Below, one piece after another: positions 55,340-64,000 of a stretch of DNA of 64,000 bases. How positions within the stretch are numbered: the stretch's first letter is position 1; each line of letters starts with the position of its first letter. The notes under the pieces are model-generated. The model was not told the DNA's origin. It did no database searches and saw only the letters and a program-made list of their open reading frames with translations. This DNA comes from Pasteurellaceae bacterium Macca (GTDB lineage: Bacteria > Pseudomonadota > Gammaproteobacteria > Enterobacterales > Pasteurellaceae), in contig LVZB01000001.1 in assembly GCA_023101485.1 (NCBI GenBank), positions 1 through 64,000 of the forward strand, given 5' to 3'. The position numbers were made by a program, and so were the translations under genes.

Positions 55340-57055
55340 TTGAAATACGTTATTTTTGCCCGCGACCGTAAACGGAAAAAAAACCGTCTGAAAGCCTTTA
55401 TCTTTTTATTGGCATTACTATCGCTCTTCCTCGGCATCGTGATGGTTTTAAAAAGCCAAAATACGGTTTTTCCTACTTCACCACGCTCTGGGAAGAGCCT
55501 TCCTATAGCGAAGGAAAAGATTGATGCGCTTCCACCACAACATTCGACCATACTTTCTGAAGAATCTGAAAATACACAGGCAAAGGATAATCAAGATAAC
55601 CACGAAGATGATAAAAATGTTACGGAGAAAAATCGTCTAACAAACGTACAAGAACAATCTCCTACAGAAGTAGCATCTAAACAAGAGGAAAATGCGCTTC
55701 ATCATGAGCCCACTTATATCGATATTGATGTTTTAGCCTCTGAAAAAGAAGATAGCTCTCATGCCCAACATGTGGATGAAACCGCAACTTCTTATGAAGA
55801 TGATCTTGATGAAGACGATACCTTCGAAACAAATAACAATACAGCGACAGAAAACACAAAAAACAGCACAGAAAATACAACCTTAGCCCAAAATCCAACA
55901 AATGAAATAAGCCATTCAACAAATAATGGTGAACCACTTCCACCAGAAGCAGAAAATGCGTTGAATGATTTTTTATCCGTTGCCGATCAGGCAATCCGTA
56001 TTCAAAACCAGTTTAGTTATACCGTCACTCGTGGAGATACATTAAAAGATGTCTTAGAACAGTCCGGCGTGAGTAATGCGACTGCTCATGCTTTAGAAAA
56101 GCATTTTCCACAATTAGCGTCTTTACAATCAGGGCAACAATTTTATTGGATTTTAGACAGCCACGGCGAATTGGAATACATGAATTGGTTAGTTTCAGAA
56201 AAAGAAGAAAAAATCTTTGAGCGTACAAATAAAAATCAATTTGCGGTTCAAACCATTCAAAAAAAAGGTATCTGGCAACAAGATGTGGTACATGGCACTA
56301 TCAATAATGACTTTAATTCCAGTTTAAAAGAAGTTGGCTTATCTCAACGACAAATTAATCAATTAGCGAATGGTTTACAGTGGCAAATTTCTACCAATAA
56401 ATTGAAGAAAGGAGACCGTTTTGCCATTTTAGTCAAGCGAGAGTACCTCAATGGAAAGGTGACGGATTTAGGTAATGTAGAAGCAATCCATATTATCAGT
56501 GGCAATAAAAGTTACTACGCTATTCAAGCGGATAACGGACGTTATTACAGCCGTCATGGAGAAACTCTCGGTAAAGGTTTTGCCCGTTATCCATTACAAT
56601 TTATACCACGGACATCCTCTCCTTTTAACCCTCGGCGTTTACATCCAGTCACACACCGGATATCCCCACATAAAGGCGTCGATCTCGCCGTCCCTGCGGG
56701 TACATTAGTTATTGCACCTGCGGATGGCATTGTCGAACGGGTTGCTTACCAAGCAAATGGTGCAGGAAAATACCTTAAAATTCGCCATGGTGGACAATAC
56801 ACGACTGTTTATATGCACTTAAACCAACAACTCGTCCGTGTTGGTCAAAATGTAAAAAAAGGTGATCACATTGCTATTTCAGGTAATACTGGACGCTCAA
56901 CGGGAGCACATTTACACTATGAATTTCATATTAACGGTCACCCCGTCAATCCAATGACGGTAAAACTCCCGGGGACAGGATCCAGTATGCCAACTAACGA
57001 ACGTAAAGCATTTCTTGTCAAAGCAAAAAATGTGGAAGCGAAACTAAAACTTTAA
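55340..57055 (+). CDS. Peptidoglycan DD-endopeptidase (MepM/M23 family)
   Basis: A 571-residue protein, TTG start with AGGATAA. Transmembrane segment at about 19-37 (AFIFLLALLSLFLGIVMVL), a long acidic low-complexity periplasmic region (about 60-205), an OapA/LysM-like segment (SYTVTRGDTLKDVLEQ) and the M23 domain at about 440-545 with HKGVDLAVPAGT and GAHLHYEFH zinc-site motifs. It cleaves cross-links to permit cell wall growth. Confidence 0.9.
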   Translation: MKYVIFARDRKRKKNRLKAFIFLLALLSLFLGIVMVLKSQNTVFPTSPRSGKSLPIAKEKIDALPPQHSTILSEESENTQAKDNQDNHEDDKNVTEKNRLTNVQEQSPTEVASKQEENALHHEPTYIDIDVLASEKEDSSHAQHVDETATSYEDDLDEDDTFETNNNTATENTKNSTENTTLAQNPTNEISHSTNNGEPLPPEAENALNDFLSVADQAIRIQNQFSYTVTRGDTLKDVLEQSGVSNATAHALEKHFPQLASLQSGQQFYWILDSHGELEYMNWLVSEKEEKIFERTNKNQFAVQTIQKKGIWQQDVVHGTINNDFNSSLKEVGLSQRQINQLANGLQWQISTNKLKKGDRFAILVKREYLNGKVTDLGNVEAIHIISGNKSYYAIQADNGRYYSRHGETLGKGFARYPLQFIPRTSSPFNPRRLHPVTHRISPHKGVDLAVPAGTLVIAPADGIVERVAYQANGAGKYLKIRHGGQYTTVYMHLNQQLVRVGQNVKKGDHIAISGNTGRSTGAHLHYEFHINGHPVNPMTVKLPGTGSSMPTNERKAFLVKAKNVEAKLKL

Positions 57056-57068
57056 TGAGGAACATTTC

Positions 57069-57752
57069 ATGAAAAAAAGCACCTTCACACTCTTAGCACT
57101 CTCTTTATTAACGGGTCACGCCATGGCAAGCAGCCATTTGCAACAGCAATTAGAAAAAATGGGCGCGACAAATGTTAAACTTTCCGACTCCGTGTTACCG
57201 GGCTTTAAAACCGCCGTTTCCGATCAAGGTGTCGTGCAGATTACCAATGACGGGCGCTATGTGATTCAAGGTCAAGTTTATGAATTAAAAGACGGTAAAG
57301 CCGTGGATATTACCAATCGTGCTCTTCTCTCTCAACTTAATGCTTTAGAGAATGAAATGATTATCTATCCTGCGAAAAATGAGAAACATGTTGTCACCAT
57401 TTTTATGGATATTACTTGCCACTATTGCCACATTTTACACACAAAGATCAAAGAGTATAACGATCTAGGCATTACCATTCGTTACCTCGCCTTCCCCCGT
57501 GGTGGTATGAATACGCAAACAGCAAAACAGATGGAAGCAATCTGGACCTCAGCGGATAAAGTATTCGCGTTAAATGAAGCGGAAAATGGCAAGCTCCCGA
57601 AAAATGTGAAAACACCCAATATCGTGAAAAAACATTATGAATTAGGCATCAAATTCGGTGTAAATGGCACACCGAATATTGTGACCAAAGAGGGCGAATT
57701 GATTCCTGGCTATGTCGAGCCGAAGGAATTACTCTCCATGCTTAACAACTAA
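57069..57752 (+). CDS. dsbC: Disulfide isomerase DsbC
   Basis: A 227-residue periplasmic protein with a signal peptide (cleaved after AMA), N-terminal dimerisation domain and a thioredoxin domain with C117-H-Y-C120. It isomerises wrong disulfides and is recycled by DsbD. Fourteen bases after the peptidase gene. Confidence 0.93.
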   Translation: MKKSTFTLLALSLLTGHAMASSHLQQQLEKMGATNVKLSDSVLPGFKTAVSDQGVVQITNDGRYVIQGQVYELKDGKAVDITNRALLSQLNALENEMIIYPAKNEKHVVTIFMDITCHYCHILHTKIKEYNDLGITIRYLAFPRGGMNTQTAKQMEAIWTSADKVFALNEAENGKLPKNVKTPNIVKKHYELGIKFGVNGTPNIVTKEGELIPGYVEPKELLSMLNN

Positions 57753-57759
57753 CCACCTT

Positions 57760-57807
57760 ACAAGCGGTCATTTTTAAACACTTTTTTGCACAAAATCGAC
57801 CGCTTGT
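57760..57807 (+). repeat. Pair of inverted uptake sequences between dsbC and recJ
   Basis: ACAAGCGGTC (57760-57769) and GACCGCTTGT (57798-57807), Apl-type uptake sequences, with an AT-rich 3' side. They can form a hairpin before recJ. Confidence 0.8.
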
Positions 57808-57830
57808 GTCTAACTCAACAATAAATTGCC

Positions 57831-59555
57831 GTGAATAAACTCATCAAACGCCGTTTACCCTTAACAACGGTACAACTGTCCGATCATCCGCTACTCAACC
57901 GCCTCTACCAAGGGCGTAATGTGCAATCGGTGCAAGAATTAAATTTAAGCTTACAAGGGCTACTCCACCCCAAACAGTTAGCCAATATTGAACCGGCTTG
58001 CGAATTGCTCATTGACGCCTTTCAACAGCAACACCGTATTGTGATTGTGGGGGATTTCGATGCCGATGGCGCAACTAGCACAGCCCTTGCCATACTCGCA
58101 TTGCGAGCGTTTGGCTTTCAGCATATTGATTATTTGATCCCCGATCGCTTTTCCCAAGGCTATGGGCTAAGTATCGCTGTGGCAGAAATGGTGATTGCCA
58201 AAGGGGCGGATTTTGTGCTGACTGTGGATAACGGTATCTCTTCTTTTGAAGGGATTGACTTGCTCAAATCCCACGGCATCAAAGTATTAGTCACCGATCA
58301 CCACTTACCCGCAGAACAACTGCCAAACGCCGATGCCATGGTCAATCCGAATCTCACGGAATGTGCCTTTCCCTCTAAATCCTTAGCCGGCGTTGGGGTG
58401 ATTTTTTACCTGATGATGGCGTTAAGAATGGCGTTTCGTCAGGCAAACTTATTCCAAGATACAGAGCCGAATATCGCAGAATGGCTAGATCTTGTTGCCC
58501 TTGGCACGGTGGCGGATGTCGTACCGCTAGATTACAACAACCGCATTTTAGTCCATCAAGGGCTAAACCGTATTCGATCAGGAAATTGCCGAGTGGGTAT
58601 CCAAGCCCTTGCCGAAGTCGCCAAACGAGATCTAACTAATTTACAGGCAAGCGATCTTGGCTTTGCGATTGCTCCACGTTTAAATGCCGCTGGACGGTTA
58701 GAAAATATGTCCCTCGGCGTGGAATTACTGATCTGTGAAGATATTCAACTAGCTCGCCAGTTCGCCCTTGAACTCGATGAACTCAACCAAACTCGTAAAG
58801 AGTTCGAGCAAGAGATGAAAACAGAAGCCCTTGCTATTTGTGCAAAACTACCTAAGCTCACGCAACAACAGCAAGCCCACGGCATCGTGCTTTATCAAAG
58901 TGATTGGCATCAAGGCGTAATTGGCATTCTCGCCTCACGAATTAAAGATCAATTTCATCGTCCTGTCATTGCCTTTGCTCAAGAGAGTGATGAAAGCGAA
59001 TATCTCAAAGGATCGGCACGATCTATTGCAGGATTACATATGCGAGATCTGCTTGAACGGATCGACAATCTTCACCCCAATCTCATCATCAAATTTGGTG
59101 GCCATGCGATGGCGGCTGGTCTGACCATTCATCAAGATAATTTTCAACGTTTCCAAAAAGCGTTTGACGATGTCGTGGAAGAATTTGCCGAACCCGAGCT
59201 TCTACAAGGTGTGATCTATACTGATGGCGAATTACAACCTGCGGAGTTTAACCTCCAAACAGCAGAATTATTACGTCAATCAGGCCCTTGGGGACAGCAC
59301 TTTCCTGAGCCTGTTTTTGAAGGAAAATTCCGCATTTTGCAACAAAAATTAGTTGGCGGAAAGCATTTAAAAATGATGGTAGAAAATAGTCAAGGTATGT
59401 TGCTTGATGCGATCTGGTTTAATGTCGATCTTCGCCAATTTCCCGATCTATCAATTAAAGATGCCCATATTGTGTACAAATTAGATATCAATGAATTTCG
59501 AGGAAACCGCAATATTCAGCTTTTTATTGAACATTTATCGAGCAATTTTGTATAA
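57831..59555 (+). CDS. recJ: Single-stranded-DNA exonuclease RecJ
   Basis: A 574-residue DHH-family exonuclease. VIVGDFDADGATSTALA, FVLTVDNGISSF, VTDHHLPAEQLPNAD (DHH) and the DHHA1 motif KFGGHAMAAGLT are all present. It degrades 5' single strands in repair. The GTG at 57831 is used; the gene directly follows dsbC as in many gammaproteobacteria. Confidence 0.95.
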   Translation: MNKLIKRRLPLTTVQLSDHPLLNRLYQGRNVQSVQELNLSLQGLLHPKQLANIEPACELLIDAFQQQHRIVIVGDFDADGATSTALAILALRAFGFQHIDYLIPDRFSQGYGLSIAVAEMVIAKGADFVLTVDNGISSFEGIDLLKSHGIKVLVTDHHLPAEQLPNADAMVNPNLTECAFPSKSLAGVGVIFYLMMALRMAFRQANLFQDTEPNIAEWLDLVALGTVADVVPLDYNNRILVHQGLNRIRSGNCRVGIQALAEVAKRDLTNLQASDLGFAIAPRLNAAGRLENMSLGVELLICEDIQLARQFALELDELNQTRKEFEQEMKTEALAICAKLPKLTQQQQAHGIVLYQSDWHQGVIGILASRIKDQFHRPVIAFAQESDESEYLKGSARSIAGLHMRDLLERIDNLHPNLIIKFGGHAMAAGLTIHQDNFQRFQKAFDDVVEEFAEPELLQGVIYTDGELQPAEFNLQTAELLRQSGPWGQHFPEPVFEGKFRILQQKLVGGKHLKMMVENSQGMLLDAIWFNVDLRQFPDLSIKDAHIVYKLDINEFRGNRNIQLFIEHLSSNFV

Positions 59556-59696
59556 AAAAAGCATAAATTTGTGACAAAGAACTAGAATTTACCGACTCTC
59601 TATTGTAGAATCCATCAGCGAATTTTGCCATTTTGGGCTATTCTTTTCGCTTATAGTTTTAAAAAGACTCTTTTTATATTCAAGGAACAACCAAAG

Positions 59697-60545
59697 ATGA
59701 AAAAAACGACTGTTTTTCGTGGCTTGTTATTATCAGGTGTTGCATTAGCTGTTGCTGCGTGTGGCAATTTAAGCAAAGTATCTGATGAAGGCACAACTGA
59801 TAACCCAGTATTCCCAAAAATCTCTGAAGCTGAATTTAACCATGACGGCTCACAATTTGGTTCTTGGCCAAACTGGGAAAACGTTCGTCAAATCGAACGT
59901 GGTATGAACAAAGACCAACTTTACTACCTCATTGGTCGCCCACACTTTGAAGAAGGCTTATACGGCGTTCGTGAGTGGGATTATGCCTTTAACTACCGTG
60001 AGAACGGTGTTCATAAAATTTGTCAATTCAAAATCTTATTTGACAAAAATATGAATGCACAAACTTTCCTATGGTATCCAAACGGCTGTAATGGCAACTC
60101 ATCATTCAACTTAAGTGGTGACTTCTTATTTGATTTCGATAAAGATATCTTAACCGCAAAAGGTAAAGAAGTTGTTGATAACGTAGCAAGTCAATTAAAA
60201 GCCTCGGGTGCACAACAAGTGAAAATTGCTGGTTACACAGACCGTTTAGGTTCAGAAAAATATAATCTCGACCTTTCACAACGTCGTGCAAACATGGTTA
60301 AAGCTCGCTTAGCACAACAAGGCGTCACTGCTCAAATGGACGCAGTAGGTTACGGTAAAGCGAATCAAGTTAAAGCTTGTGATGGTGAGTCTGGTCAAGC
60401 ATTACGTGATTGTTTACGTCCAAACCGTCGTGTAGAAATTTTTGCTAACGGTGGTGTAATAAAACAAAACGAAGGTGGTAACGTTGCAGGTCCTAACGGT
60501 CCAGCGCCACTTTACCAAACGCCTGCGTACAATTCAGGTAAATAA
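59697..60545 (+). CDS. OmpA-domain lipoprotein
   Basis: A 282-residue outer membrane lipoprotein. The lipobox is LAVAAC with Cys22. Residues about 60-125 are SmpA/OmlA-like (GMNKDQLYYLIGRPHF), and 155-265 an OmpA peptidoglycan-binding domain (FDFDKDILTAKGKEVVDNVA ... SQRRANMVKARL ... NRRVEIF). It anchors the outer membrane to the wall. Codon usage is that of a highly expressed gene. Confidence 0.9.
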   Translation: MKKTTVFRGLLLSGVALAVAACGNLSKVSDEGTTDNPVFPKISEAEFNHDGSQFGSWPNWENVRQIERGMNKDQLYYLIGRPHFEEGLYGVREWDYAFNYRENGVHKICQFKILFDKNMNAQTFLWYPNGCNGNSSFNLSGDFLFDFDKDILTAKGKEVVDNVASQLKASGAQQVKIAGYTDRLGSEKYNLDLSQRRANMVKARLAQQGVTAQMDAVGYGKANQVKACDGESGQALRDCLRPNRRVEIFANGGVIKQNEGGNVAGPNGPAPLYQTPAYNSGK

Positions 60546-60580
60546 TTTACTGATTTAATGCACTAAGCATAGTAAAATAG

Positions 60581-60609
60581 AAAGGGTAAGTAATTACCCT
60601 TTCTTTTTT
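60581..60609 (+). terminator. Terminator of the OmpA-type lipoprotein gene
   Basis: AAAGGGTAA-GTAA-TTACCCTTT, then CTTTTTT. Confidence 0.85.
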
Positions 60610-60623
60610 CATGGAGCAAAGTT

Positions 60624-61439
60624 ATGCCTTATCAAGCTATCGCCTTTGATCTAGACGGTACCCTACTCTCTTCCCAAGCAACAATTTTAGAATCTAGCAA
60701 ACAAGCCATTCAACAAGCTCGTGAAAAAGGGCTAAAAGTGTTTATAGTCACTGGTCGCCACCACACTGCAGTTCGTCCTTATTATGCACAATTAGGTTTA
60801 GATACCCCTGTGGTCTGCTGTAATGGTACTTATCTCTATGATTTTAAAAATGATCAAGTCCTCAGCGCCAATCCACTCAGTAATGAACAAGCAGAACGCT
60901 TAATTAACGCTGCCAAAGCTGAAAATATCCACCTTTCCGTTTATACGCGGGATGCAATGACCTACGAAACTCTCAATCCGCATTTTACCAAACTACTCAA
61001 ATGGGTCGAAAGTTGCCCTGAGTCAGTGCGTCCAGCGGTACATCAAGTCGAAAACTTCCACCAATTTATTGAAAATGGTACGACTATTTGGAAAATTCTG
61101 ATTAGCGATCCCGCTCTCACCAAAATGCAACGCTATGTGGATAGCCTCTCCCCAGATGAATTTAGTGCGGAGTGGTCTTGGATTGATCGTGTTGATATTA
61201 CCCGCAAAGGCAATAGTAAAGGAGCTTGTTTAGCCGAACTACTGCAACGAGAAGGCATTTCCCCAGAAAAAACCATTGCCTTTGGCGATAACTTCAATGA
61301 TATCAGTATGTTATCCCTCGTTGGCATGGGTATTGCCATGGGGGGCTCAGAAGCCCAAGTACAAGCAAGTGCGAAACTCACTATTGGCTCAAATAATGAA
61401 GACAGTATTGCCACGGCTTTAGCAACACTCATTAAATAG
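60624..61439 (+). CDS. Cof-type HAD-IIB phosphatase
   Basis: A 271-residue phosphatase with FDLDGTLLSS (motif I), VTGRHHTAV (motif II), KGACLAELL and FGDNFNDISML (motif IV). Such enzymes act on sugar phosphates or cofactors; substrate unknown. Overlap-free, followed by an acetyltransferase gene 8 bases later. Confidence 0.9.
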   Translation: MPYQAIAFDLDGTLLSSQATILESSKQAIQQAREKGLKVFIVTGRHHTAVRPYYAQLGLDTPVVCCNGTYLYDFKNDQVLSANPLSNEQAERLINAAKAENIHLSVYTRDAMTYETLNPHFTKLLKWVESCPESVRPAVHQVENFHQFIENGTTIWKILISDPALTKMQRYVDSLSPDEFSAEWSWIDRVDITRKGNSKGACLAELLQREGISPEKTIAFGDNFNDISMLSLVGMGIAMGGSEAQVQASAKLTIGSNNEDSIATALATLIK

Positions 61440-61447
61440 GCAAAGAT

Positions 61448-61987
61448 ATGCAGATTCGTAAAGCAACAGAAAAGGATTTCAGCGCAATCCTTGCTATCTA
61501 TAATCAAGCGATTCCCACACATCAAACAACCGCTGATCTCGATCTGGCGACCCAAGAAAGTCGCCAAGATTGGTTTGATTTTCACTTATCCAGTGAAAAA
61601 TACCCCCTTTGGGTTGTGGAAGAAAGAAGCGAAAACGCTCCCCACATTGCCGGTTGGTTCAGCTTTTCACCTTTTTATGAACGTCGAGCGTTCTTACACA
61701 CCGCAGAAATCAGCCTTTACCTTGACAAACACGCCCAAGGCAAAGGTTATGGCTCAAAAATCATCGCCTTTATGCAACAAGAAATGCGCCACCACGATAT
61801 TCATACTCTGATGGCTTATGTTTTCGAGCTTAACCAAGTCAGCCTGAATCTGATGAAAAAACACGGTTTTGAATGTTGGGGACGTTTTCCTCATATTGCC
61901 AATATGGGCAAAGATGCACAAGGGCAAGATAAATGGCGAACGCTTGTGATGATGTCTTATCAAAAAGGCATTCAACAAGCGGTCTAA
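61448..61987 (+). CDS. GNAT N-acetyltransferase
   Basis: A 179-residue GNAT of the phosphinothricin acetyltransferase type: IRKATEKDFSAILAIYNQAI, and the acetyl-CoA loop LDKHAQGKGYGSKIIAFM. Substrate unknown. Confidence 0.88.
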   Translation: MQIRKATEKDFSAILAIYNQAIPTHQTTADLDLATQESRQDWFDFHLSSEKYPLWVVEERSENAPHIAGWFSFSPFYERRAFLHTAEISLYLDKHAQGKGYGSKIIAFMQQEMRHHDIHTLMAYVFELNQVSLNLMKKHGFECWGRFPHIANMGKDAQGQDKWRTLVMMSYQKGIQQAV

Positions 61988-62090
61988 TTTCACAAAAAAT
62001 TTGTAAAAATACGAGGAAAGTGCTTGCATATTTACCGTTAATTTTGCAAGCTAGCCACTTTCCGGTTCAAAATAAATACAGGAGTAGAAT

Positions 62091-62978
62091 ATGGCAAAAC
62101 CCCTCTTTTCAGGTAGCATTGTGGCACTAATTACCCCAATGAAAAACGGCGAAATCGATTTCGACGGGCTTAAAAATCTGGTGGAATTCCACATCCAATC
62201 CGGCACTCACGCCATTGTTTCAGTGGGCACAACGGGGGAAAACAACACCCTCAGCATTGATGAAAATGTCAAAGTCATTGAAAAAACTGTCGAATTTGCC
62301 GCAGGGCGTATTCCTGTGATTGCAGGAACAGGATCAAACGCAACGAGTGAAGCGATTGTGATGACCAAATTGCTCGCCGACAGTGGCGTTGCAGGCTGTT
62401 TAAGTGTTGTGCCATACTATAATAAACCTACCCAAGAAGGCCTATACCAACACTACAAAGCCATTGCAGAATGTACTACTCTTCCCCAAATTCTCTACAA
62501 CGTGCCAAGCCGTACAGGCACAGACTTAAAACCTGAAACTGTCGGGCGTTTAGCGAAAATCCCCAATATTGTGGGTATCAAAGAAGCCACCGGCAATTTA
62601 AGCCGTTTAGCTGAAATCAAAGCCCTTGCAGGAGAAGATTTTATCTTCCTAAGCGGTGATGATGCCACAGGGCTTGCTTCAATGAAGCTAGGTGGTCAGG
62701 GGGTCATTTCGGTGACGAATAACATCGCTGCCAAAGCCATGGCAGAAATGTGCGAACTCGCCCTCTCAGGAAAATTTGAAGAAGCCGAAGCGATCAATAG
62801 CCGTTTAATGGATTTACATAAAAATTTATTTGTTGAAGGTAACCCAATCCCAGTGAAATGGGCAGCATATAAATTAGGTTTAATCAGCGAGCCAACGCTC
62901 CGCTTACCGCTCACTGTGCTTTCCGAGCAGTATCACACGGTGGTTGAAGAAGCCTTAAAAACAGCAGAGTTACGCTAA
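62091..62978 (+). CDS. dapA: 4-hydroxy-tetrahydrodipicolinate synthase
   Basis: A 295-residue aldolase: [24 protein letters not shown] (Tyr) and [11 protein letters not shown] (Schiff-base Lys). First committed step of lysine and diaminopimelate synthesis. Normal length. Confidence 0.95.
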   Translation: MAKPLFSGSIVALITPMKNGEIDFDGLKNLVEFHIQSGTHAIVSVGTTGENNTLSIDENVKVIEKTVEFAAGRIPVIAGTGSNATSEAIVMTKLLADSGVAGCLSVVPYYNKPTQEGLYQHYKAIAECTTLPQILYNVPSRTGTDLKPETVGRLAKIPNIVGIKEATGNLSRLAEIKALAGEDFIFLSGDDATGLASMKLGGQGVISVTNNIAAKAMAEMCELALSGKFEEAEAINSRLMDLHKNLFVEGNPIPVKWAAYKLGLISEPTLRLPLTVLSEQYHTVVEEALKTAELR

Positions 62979-62990
62979 TCTTTAAATATA

Positions 62991-63024
62991 AAAAGCGAAA
63001 ATATCACTATTTTCGCTTTTTTTA
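62991..63024. terminator. dapA terminator
   Basis: AAAAGCGAAAATA-TCAC-TATTTTCGCTTTT with T run; bidirectional. Confidence 0.85.
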
Positions 63025-63030
63025 TCTCGA

Positions 63031-63040
63031 ACAAGCGGTC
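63031..63040 (+). repeat. DNA uptake sequence, Apl type
   Basis: ACAAGCGGTC followed by GAATTTTT, the extended Actinobacillus-type uptake sequence. Confidence 0.85.
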
Positions 63041-63069
63041 GAATTTTTCTGACTTTTTGCACCAACAGT

Positions 63070-63097
63070 GGGATGACCTCATTAGGTCATCCCTTTT
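63070..63097. terminator. Terminator between dapA and the Aas-like gene
   Basis: GGGATGACCT-CATT-AGGTCATCCC, then TTTT. Confidence 0.8.
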
Positions 63098-63101
63098 CTT
63101 T

Positions 63102-64000
63102 CTAAGCAAGATGGGCTTCGGCTAAGGATTTCGCCCCTTTATAATCCACCTTGCCACTTCCCAATAGCGGAATCTCTTCTACGGAAATAAGCAAGCTCGG
63201 GAGCATAATTGCTGGCAAGTTGAGGGATTTCATTCGCATTTGAATCTCCTCCACTGATAGGGCAGATTTGAATAGCAACACAATACTTTCGCCTTTTTTC
63301 TCATCATTTACCGCCACGGCAACATATTGGCTTTCCTCATCGAAAATGGGGGCTAAGGATTCTTCCACCTTACCAAGGCTAATCATTTCGCCCCCAATTT
63401 TGGCAAAGCGGGAATAACGATCCACAATGGTTACAAAGCCTTGCTCATCAATATGCCCTTTATCACCTGTTTTGTAGTAACGCACACCGTCTAACTCGAC
63501 AATCACTTCCGCCGTTTTCTCTGGGGAGTTGAGATAGCCTTTCATCACTTGCCCACCACCAATCAGAATTAAGCCATCTTCTCCCACGTTTAACTCCGTT
63601 AACGTTTCAGGATCAACCACTTTAATCACCGTACCGGGCAATGCCATGCCGACCGAGCCAACTTGGTTAAAGGTTAAGGCTTTCAAGGCTTCCTTATCCA
63701 AAATATCCGGCATATTGACTGACGCCACGGGTGCGGTTTCCGTTGTGCCGTAGCCTTCATAAATCTCCAAGCCAAATTTGAGCTTAAAGGCTTCTTTCAC
63801 ATCGGCTTTTAATTTTTCCGCCCCTGCAATCACCATTCGCACACTTTGGAACATCAAGGGGTGCAATTTTTTATTGCGAACATATAAGCGGAAGAAGGTT
63901 GATGTGCCAAATAAAATACTGACATTATGGCGAGCCACCATTTTCCCCACCGTTGCTCCGTCCGTTGGGTCGGCAACGCTCACCATTTTAACCCCCTCAC
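63102..64000 (-). CDS. Acyl-ACP synthetase / Aas-type, partial
   Basis: The C-terminal 300 residues of an AMP-binding enzyme; the frame is open to the right edge. FGTSTFFRLYVRN, EIYEGYGTTETAP (motif II), YYKTGDKGHIDEQGFVTIVDRYSRFAKIGGEMISLG (adenylation core) and a C-terminal GSGKVDYKGAKSL are clear. It resembles the synthetase half of Aas (2-acylglycerophosphoethanolamine acyltransferase / acyl-ACP synthetase). The N-terminal part is outside the window. Confidence 0.8.
   Translation of the reverse strand, partial: EGVKMVSVADPTDGATVGKMVARHNVSILFGTSTFFRLYVRNKKLHPLMFQSVRMVIAGAEKLKADVKEAFKLKFGLEIYEGYGTTETAPVASVNMPDILDKEALKALTFNQVGSVGMALPGTVIKVVDPETLTELNVGEDGLILIGGGQVMKGYLNSPEKTAEVIVELDGVRYYKTGDKGHIDEQGFVTIVDRYSRFAKIGGEMISLGKVEESLAPIFDEESQYVAVAVNDEKKGESIVLLFKSALSVEEIQMRMKSLNLPAIMLPSLLISVEEIPLLGSGKVDYKGAKSLAEAHLA

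Overview
The window is a piece of a Pasteurellaceae chromosome carrying a large, lysogenic, contractile-tailed (myovirus-type) prophage. Positions 1-50913 are prophage and 50914-64000 are host chromosome. The host assignment rests on guaA, znuCB, dsbC, recJ, dapA and an Aas-like gene with Pasteurellaceae-like products, and on repeated 10-mers ACAAGCGGTC (53535, 57760, 63031, and their complements). These match the Apl-type DNA uptake sequence of the Actinobacillus/Mannheimia branch. I cannot name the species.

Prophage layout. Late genes run on the minus strand from 28146 down to 1. In transcription order these are: small accessory genes, RusA and a Q-like antiterminator (28146-26783); a lysis block with a phage tRNA-Trp (26554-25045); terminase, portal, minor head protein with an ADP-ribosyltransferase-like tail, scaffold/protease, cement and capsid (24462-16367); then neck, sheath, tube, tail chaperone with an apparent -1 frameshift, tape measure, baseplate and tail fibre (14636-1). 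The tail fibre and the leftmost gene are each broken by a frameshift. Replication genes (O-like with internal iterons, P-like), an adenine methylase and regulators run leftward from 34616 to 30403. The immunity switch (34419-35370) has Cro-like and CI-like genes, three phased operators and divergent promoters sharing one -35 hexamer. A rightward early operon (37470-49512) starts at a repressor-operator promoter followed by an rRNA-type boxA. It carries recombination genes (RecT, PD-(D/E)XK nuclease), a C5 methylase, MazG-like and toxin-antitoxin-like genes, and ends at an AlpA-like gene. The integrase and arm-site repeats lie next to the 3' end of guaA, the probable attachment site.

The most notable feature is a set of five antirepressor genes (15650, 29652, 40369, 42999, 48462). 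Each is preceded by a leader with the same logic: a short sequence X, an early intrinsic terminator, a folded RNA of 74-82 nt holding the complement of X in a hairpin loop, and a second X at the ribosome binding site. The folded RNA resembles the C4 antisense RNA of phages P1/P7 and the CI RNA of P4. X differs at every locus while its complement changes with it, so the five switches look mutually insulated. The proteins are mosaics of three N-terminal and three C-terminal modules, and four of the five share a linker encoded by a DNA uptake sequence. Two antirepressors sit on the plus strand inside or beside the minus-strand late operon, each directly behind a hicAB toxin-antitoxin pair.

Other accessory systems include higBA, two Ibs/Sib-like type I toxin loci each next to a ribbon-helix-helix-like gene, a Panacea-domain pair, an ImmA/DUF4411 pair, a DUF4760 membrane protein, and a second reading frame overlapping the C5 methylase. 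Family names are from recognition of the protein sequence; no database was searched.
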